A DNA stretch of 64,000 nucleotides from Mallotus nudiflorus. Lineage: Eukaryota; Streptophyta; Magnoliopsida; Malpighiales; Euphorbiaceae. A program made the position numbers and the translations under genes. Below, piece after piece: positions 57,170 through 64,000 of the stretch (positions within the stretch are counted from its first letter, which is position 1; every line of letters starts with the position of its first letter). The notes under the pieces are model-generated. The model saw only the letters and a list, made by a program, of their open reading frames with translations. It had not been told where the DNA came from and did no database searches. The stretch lies in assembly GCA_947683625.1 (NCBI GenBank), contig CANTUR010000540.1:1002001-1066000 (forward strand), in the 5' to 3' direction.

Positions 57170-60100
57170 GTCTTCCCCCTTTACAAGAATTCATTCCCGA
57201 ATTCTAGAAAAGTATGATTACAAGATCAAGAAGGGAAGAGATACGGATAAGAAAACTCGCATCTCAGCTTCAGTCTCCCACATATGCTCCTCAACTCTAT
57301 TACTATGCCACAGAACCTTGACCATCGGAATCTGTTTCGACCGCAACTGTCGAACTTGATAATCAACGATTGCCACAGGTTCTTCCATAAACGTCAAATC
57401 TTCATTCACTTCTACACTGTCGGGCTGCAACACGTGTGAAGGGTCTAAGATATACTTCCTCAGCATCGAGATATGAAACACCGGATGCACCTATGACATA
57501 CTCGGGGGCAAAGCCAATCGATATGCAACAGTGCCAACTCTCACCAGAATCTCAAAAGATCTGATATATCTCGATGCCAACTTACCCTTCCTGCCAAATC
57601 TCATAACACCCTTCATCGGAGATACCTTCAGAAAAATAAAATCCCCGACCTGAAATTCCACATCTCTGCGCCTAGGATCTGCATAGGCTCTTCTGCCTGC
57701 TAACTGCGGTCTCTAATCTATACTTAATCACGATGACTTTCTCTGCAGCATCCTGAACCATCTCAGGTCCAGTTAAAGCTCTTTCCCCAATCTCATCCCA
57801 ACTTAGAGGGGATCTACACTTCCTTCCATACAACGCCTCGTATGGTGCCATACCAATACTGCTATGGTAGCTGTTATTATATGCAAACTCTATGAGTGGC
57901 ATCCAGCTACCTCCCAAATCCAAGACACACATCCTCAACATATCTTTTAGTGTCTGGATCATCCTCTCATACTAACCATCTATCTGAGGATGAAAAGCAG
58001 TACTGAAGTCTAACCTAGTGCCCATCGCTTCCTGCAACTTCTGCAAAAAATAAAAGGTAAACACTGAACCTCTGTCTGACACAATGGACACAGGTACTCC
58101 ATGAAGGCACACAATATGCTTCACATATAGCTTTGCCAATCTAGCTACAGAATATGTGGCTTTCACAGGCAAGAAATGTGCAGACTTCGTCAACCTGTCT
58201 ACAATCACCTAGATGGAATCGTATCCATCCTTAGAACAAGGTAAACCAACCACAAAATTCATAGTTATCCTTTCCTACTTCCACTCAGGAATAGGAAAAG
58301 GCTGAAGCTTCCCAGAAGGCTTCTGATGTTCAGCTTTCACTTGCTGACACATCAGGCACTTAGCAACATAATCAGCGGCATCCTTCTTCAGTCCGTCCCC
58401 ACCAGTATAAATCTCTGATACTGTGGTACATCTTAGTGACACCCCGAATGTACGCTATAGGCTGTAGAATGTGCTTCCTCTAGGATCTCTTCTCTCAAAT
58501 CATCCACATCAGGAACACACAATCACCACTGATCCACAACACACCATCATCATCAAGTGTGAAATCAGTAAACTTCCCTGCTCGAACATTCTCTGCAAGC
58601 TCTTCTAGAATAGGATCTCGGCTCTGAGCTGCTTTAATCCTATCCCTCAGTACAGATCGCACCTTAAATTGAGCTAGCAGTCCACTTGATCTACTGATTT
58701 TCATCATCAGACCTTTATCCACTAATAGATGCAACTCCTGGATCAATGGTCTCCTCTCAACACTAATGTGAGCAAGACTACCTGAGGACTTTCTACTCAA
58801 GGCATCTGCTACCATATTAGTCTTGCCCGGATGATATAATATCTCATAGTCATAATCCTTTAATAATTCCAACCATCTCCTCTGCCTCAGATTCAGATCT
58901 CTCTGTTGGAAAAATGTACTTAAGGCTCTTGTGATCAATAAATATCTCACAAGTCACCCTATACAGATAATGTCTCCAAATCTTCAGAGCAAAAATCACT
59001 GCAGCCATTTCAAGGTTATGTGTAGGATAGTTCTGCTCATGCTTCTTCAATTGTCTTGAAGCATAGGCTATCACCCTACCATCCTGCATCGACACACAAC
59101 CAAGGCCAACTCTAGAGGCATCACAATAAACTGTGAACTTGTCCACACTATTAGGCAAAGCTAGCACTGGGGCTGTGGTCAACTTCTCCTTCAACAATTG
59201 AAAGTTGTTCTCACAAGCTTCTGACCACTCGAATCTAATATTCTTCTAAGTCAAGCAAGTCATAGGGGCTGCAATTCTGGAAAAATACTGCACAAACCGC
59301 CTATAATACCTAGCTAAACCCAAAAAACTCTGAATCTCAGTAATAGAAGTCGGTCTAGGCCACTCAGACATTGCCTTAATCTTCTGTGGATCAACCTGGA
59401 TACCTTCTTTAGACACCACGTGTCAAGAAAAGAAACACTCTCCATTCAGAAATCACACTTCGAGAATTTAGCATAAAGTTGATGATCTCTCAGTGTCTGT
59501 AGTACAGTCCTCAAGTGATAGACATGCTCCTCCATACTCCTCAAATAAACCAGTATATCATTGATGAAGACTACCACAAACTGATCCACATATGGTCTGA
59601 ATACCCTGTTCATCAGGTCCATAAAAGCTGCTGGTGCATTAGTCAAACTAAAAGACATCACCAGAAACTCATAGTGGCTGTATCGAGTGTGGAATGCTGT
59701 TTTAGGAATATCGGCTTCACTAATCCGCAGCTGATGATAACCCGACCTCAAATCAATTTTAGAAAAGAACTGTGCACCCTGTAGCTAATTAAACAAGTCA
59801 TCTATCCTTCGGAGAGGATACTTGTCCTTCACTGTCACCTTATTCAGCTCTCTGTAGTCAATGCATAGTCTCAGGGTACCATCCTTCTTCTTCACAAACA
59901 GGACTGGTGCACCCTAAGGAGAAACACTAGGTCTGATAAAACCCTTATCCAACAACTCTTGTAACTACTCCTTCAACTCTTTCAACTCTGCAGCAGTCAT
60001 TCTGTAGGGTGGCATAGATATAGGAATAGTACCTGGAACCACATCTATACATAACTCAATCTTTCTGTGAGGTGGTAAACTTGGCAACTCCTCAGGAAAA

Positions 60101-60609
60101 ACATCATAAAACTCATAGGCAATAGGAACATCTGTGAGTGATAACTTCTCTACTGAAGTATCCCTGACTAATGCCAAATATCCCTGACATCCTTTCCTCA
60201 GCAACTTCCTAGCCGTAATAGCAGAAATAAGATTCTGAGGTGCTGAACTCCTATCACCCACAAACTTAAATTCTTCTTCATTAGGAATTCTGAAAGTCAC
60301 CTCTTTATTTCGATAATCTACCACAGTATAGTGCTGAGATAACCAGTCCATACCCAGAATAACATCAAACTCCATCACATCCAACAGAATCAAATCAGCG
60401 GGTAATTCTCTACCTCCCATGAGAACTAGACAACCAGAAAGAACAATATCGGTGTCTAAGGAATCACTTAGAGGAGTGGCAACAGACAAAGGAAAAGCCA
60501 TTCTCGAAGCTTGCCAACAAGACTTGGAAGCAAAAATGGGAGAAACAAACGAATGCGTGGCACCCAGATCAAACAAAACCCATGCATCCAGGTAACAAAC
60601 AAAAACAAT
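57170..60609 (-). pseudogene. Second L-family pol, many stops
   Basis: Colinear with the pol at 14790-18240. Pieces on the minus strand: 60615-59965 (protease site now DLGATHS, and RT start), 59751-59446 (RT with FINDIL, where the catalytic FIDDIL motif has Asn), 59197-58850 and 58950-58495 (RNase H), 58208-57972 and 57962-57672 (integrase), 57490-57218 (chromodomain-like end). TAG at 59248-59246 is the same stop as at 16160 in the younger copy. Other stops also arise from CAG or TGG codons. Not functional. Confidence 0.92.
57172..57184 (-). promoter_or_regulatory. Polypurine tract of the second L-family element
   Basis: In minus sense AAAGGGGGAAGA precedes the LTR start at 57169. Confidence 0.82.
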
Positions 60610-63600
60610 TGTCACAACCCAAAACAGGGGCCATGACCGGCGCTAGGGAATGGGAATTCTTTCGAATCCGGAACCCGTAGTAAGCCTAAAAATAAAATAA
60701 ATCATGCAATAATAAAAATAACAATATTATATGCAGCGAAAATAAAAATCATAAATATAATAATAACATTCTCATCACTGGATTTGAATCAATTCTCAAC
60801 TCATCACATATATATCTTTAAATACAAATTCAGTTTCAATATAATACATCTCTTTAAATAAAATACATGAAATCCCACATTTTGATTCACAACTACTGCA
60901 GTGTCTAGATTATAAAAATAAGACTTAAGTAAATAATTTACACAAAGAAGCCGGGGCAGAAGAAATCCGGCGTATTGACCTGCTACTGAGGTCTGAAGAT
61001 GTTGACTCTCCTGAAAAATAGTCAACGGAGGGGAGTCAGACCTCACTGAGTGAATTACTATAATATATATACATACACACTAATGATAATGCATACAGTC
61101 AACAATATAAATCTAATATATATATATACAGGCAATTACACACAGATGCAATAAAATCATTTTTATATATTTTATCTGAAAATCATCTTTTATGAAGGAT
61201 CACATAGAACCCTAGAATATCGCAACCTCAAAAATAGTGTTAGACAACACTCTAGCCATACAGGCTCACTTATTCCAAGATATATCCACTTAATCCATTT
61301 GGACAGTAGACTGGCCCCGAGACACTTGGTCAACCGAGCTCCAGTAATCACACCCAAATCACATCTCACACATCAAATAATCAATCAAATCACTATCCAC
61401 AAATAAGTTAGTATTACAGCCTAAATACTATAGGCGTACCGGTACGTACTCGGTCCTAGTGCTGCCCACTAGGTAGCACATTCTATCGATATCCTTCATC
61501 AATAAATATAAAACATTCATTCATAAAAATAAATGATGCATGAAGTTCAATAAAATATCAACATAAAACCATATATATACTAGAAATATACCAAAAGTAA
61601 ACCAGATATATTTCGAGTATATATACGTCAAATAAATCCAATTAAATCATAAATTAAGCTCGAAATATATTTAAAAACATTTTAAATATAATTTATTCAT
61701 AAAACATGCATATAATTTAATATATACCAAAAATAAACCAAAATAAACTAAATATAAACTTAAGAAATAATCAAATTATTTATGCATATTTAATCAACAT
61801 AAAACATGCATTTCTAAATCATGCATCCTAAGTATATATATATAGTATAGTAACTCACCTAGTGCGCTCCACGAGATGGATCCGACGGGCCTGGTCCACT
61901 AGCCCTCGGTCTCGACGCAACTAAACAAGCAATAATTAACCGACATCAGAATAAACCTAACAGAAATCCTAGAATTCGATCTAGAGTATTAAACACAGAA
62001 TTAGAAATTAGGGTTCGAATGGATATCACGTTTTACGAGAATTCTATCAAAAATTCGGCAGAACCTCCCCTGTAAAACGGACATCTCTCTACTCAAAAGA
62101 GTAGAGCCGACCCTGCAAGGAAATACACTTCGAAAAACTACACAAAGCACAATCAAAATCCCACGGTCGGACTCCAAACTACAGTCCACTGACCGGGGTC
62201 CACAAACACAGAATAATTCCAGATATACCAAAAATATCCTTAAAACCTAAAAATACATTTTATAGGTAGAAATTACATAATTAACCTTTAAATACAGTAA
62301 AAACCGATAAAAACTCATTTTATTAGAAAAACCGTATATTATATATATAATTGAAAATAATTCACGAAAAATAGTTTTAATTAGTTAAAAATACTAAATA
62401 ATTTGTAGAAATCATTTTTATACCTTAAATAACTATTAAAACCAATTAAATTACATTTTTAGCCAATTTAGGGTAAAATTACCAAAATACCGCTATATAT
62501 ATAAATATACTTAAATTACTTCAAAAATTCACCAAAAATTATAAAATTATCCAAAATTAATTTTCTCAACATATTTATCAATAATATCAATAATTAAACT
62601 CAATTAACCAATTAATTTCAAATAAAAACACATTTAACCTAATTTTCCCAAAATTACATAAACTCAAATAATTCAAAATAAATACTTAGAAATTCATAAA
62701 AATTCCAAATAAATTCCTATAATTCATTTCAACACCTAATTTAACCATAAACTCCAATTTCATAATTTAAATAATTAATTTCCAAAAATAGAAAATAATA
62801 TTAAAATATTCAAAAATACCCAAAAATCCAAAAAATCTCCAAAAATTCCAAAAAAATTCATACATGTATATTAAGCTACTAGGATCAACATTTGTGAAGG
62901 GAGTTTTCATGAATCAATCAATTAAAAACTCAAAAAAATCAAAAACCCTAATAGGCCGAAATTGAAAATTTGAAACCTAAGCAATTCTAGACCATTTAAG
63001 CTCAAACCAAAGCTAGAATCACACTCAACAGAGCTCAAGGAGAAGAAAGAGACTGGCGGTGTTGAAAATGGTGGCCGAAATCGGTGTGATCGACGGTAGC
63101 TCGACTTTCGGGTTCTCCGGCCAAAAATGGCTTCCAGGCGCCGGAAATGGCTGCTGCAGGCGGTGAGGAAGGCTAGGGAAGGTGGTGGCACACCGGACGG
63201 CACTCTCACGGCAAGGGAACGGCACGGCAGGTGTCCGGACGGTGAAGGGAAGGTGATCGGGGAAGAAGAAGCTCACGGGGGCAAAATGGTAATTTTTCAA
63301 ATGTTTTGATTTTTGATGTATAATGTGTATATATATATACTTTATACTATATATTAAAATAATATTAAATCACACACATTAAATATACACCACACACATA
63401 AAATTTAATATTTTAATAATTTATACTAAATAAAAATAATTAAATAACAATAAAACTAATAAATAATTAATAAAATATTAGGATAATATTAAACCCTAAT
63501 TAATAAATAATTACATATATACACGGTGTTTAATATTTAAAAATACGTATGAGTTCATGCAAGTCCGAAAATATATTTAGAATAATTAATATTAAAATAT

Positions 63601-63792
63601 TTACGTGAAAATTTCCCCGAAAATGAAAGTCCCGGGAAAATTTTACGTAAAACACTGTAAATAAAACACAGTATTTAAAATAGGTTTTAAATACATATCA
63701 ACTCGTAAAAATATCGTAATATATATACAAAAATTATTAACACTGCATATCCCGATACAATGTAAAAATATTTAAAAACACGGGATATTACA
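60610..63792 (-). mobile_element. Solo L-family LTR inside the second element (copy I)
   Basis: 3183 bp, minus orientation, flanked by perfect ACAAT (60605-60609, 63793-63797). One of the two tandem hairpins is missing (near 61307-61355): the remaining unit has the left arm of one and the right arm of the other. Confidence 0.95.
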
Positions 63793-64000
63793 ACAATACC
63801 TGCCACGACTGCATTAGATGCATGAGCATCCTGCTGAGTAAGGTGGAAGACTCTGGCTTGTCCTCGACCTCCCTGCTGGCTGGTAGAAGCCTGGCCAACA
63901 CCTCTGGCACCTCCTCTAGTGCCTGTACCATGACCCTGCTGCGGAACAAGCTGAGTGGAACTCTGATGCTGGGCTGGAGGCAACTGAAATGGTACGGGTG
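63793..64000 (-). pseudogene. Second L-family gag fragment
   Basis: Encodes PPAQHQSSTQ...GGRGQARVFHLTQQDA..., matching residues about 395-455 of the younger gag, between zinc knuckle and protease. Interrupted by the solo LTR at 63792 and cut by the window edge. Confidence 0.88.

Larger units (their letters stand above)
50611..64000 (-). mobile_element. Second L-family gypsy element, decayed, runs off the window
   Basis: Minus orientation: 3' LTR 50611-57169, decayed pol 57170-60609 and gag part 63793-64000. Its LTR is split by solo LTR H and its gag-pol by solo LTR I. The 5' LTR lies beyond position 64000, so the target duplication cannot be checked. Confidence 0.92.

Overview
The window is a transposon-dense, AT-rich stretch of a plant nuclear genome, most likely a eudicot. 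The reasons are Ty1/copia and Ty3/gypsy elements of plant lineages, plant-type GT-AG introns, and one host gene: a receptor-like kinase with a plant GH18 chitinase-like ectodomain. I found no bacterial, organellar, tRNA or rRNA genes. I cannot name the species.

Layout. 1-684: 3' part of a long gypsy LTR (family 'L' below). 1508-1706: small palindromic MITE. 1912-8096: young copia element (LTRs differ at one site) with an intact pol and a broken gag. 9182-28443: old, decayed copia element split by a recent full-length L-family chromovirus-like (Tekay/Del-type) gypsy element at 10144-21320 and a solo L LTR at 23370-26719. 28704-31616 (minus): seven-exon chitinase-like receptor kinase, the only recognisable host gene, carrying a one-base frameshift. 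32471-49110: TIR-type DNA transposon, split by an old solo L LTR (32698-48263), itself split by a 12.3-kb Tat-type gypsy element (35636-47968, minus), itself split by another solo L LTR (36616-39907). 49861-50091: second MITE. 50611-64000: decayed second L-family gypsy element (minus) that runs off the window. Its 3' LTR contains a solo L LTR (about 53421-56640) and its gag-pol contains another (60610-63792). Five-base target duplications confirm the copia at 1912, the 10144 element, four solo LTRs and the Tat element, so the insertion order can be read as Russian dolls.

How the parts work together. The young copia pol encodes protease, integrase, reverse transcriptase and RNase H. The 10144 gypsy element encodes gag, protease, RT, RNase H, integrase and a C-terminal chromodomain-like tail in one frame broken by a single TAG. 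The same TAG is present in the second, older copy. The Tat element has two RNase H domains and an antisense multi-exon gene with its own TATA box, as known for that lineage. The receptor kinase has a signal peptide, a GH18 domain whose catalytic residues are replaced, one membrane segment and a complete-looking kinase.

The most unusual signal is inside the 3.1-kb L LTR. It holds a series of short GC-rich blocks that fold into stem-loops, including a tandem pair with the same core but different, mutually complementary arms, and a 59-nt two-tier stem-loop. Differences among the copies often keep the pairing, and indels fall in loops. Splice-like signals border one block. I do not know of a described function for this structured LTR RNA or DNA.
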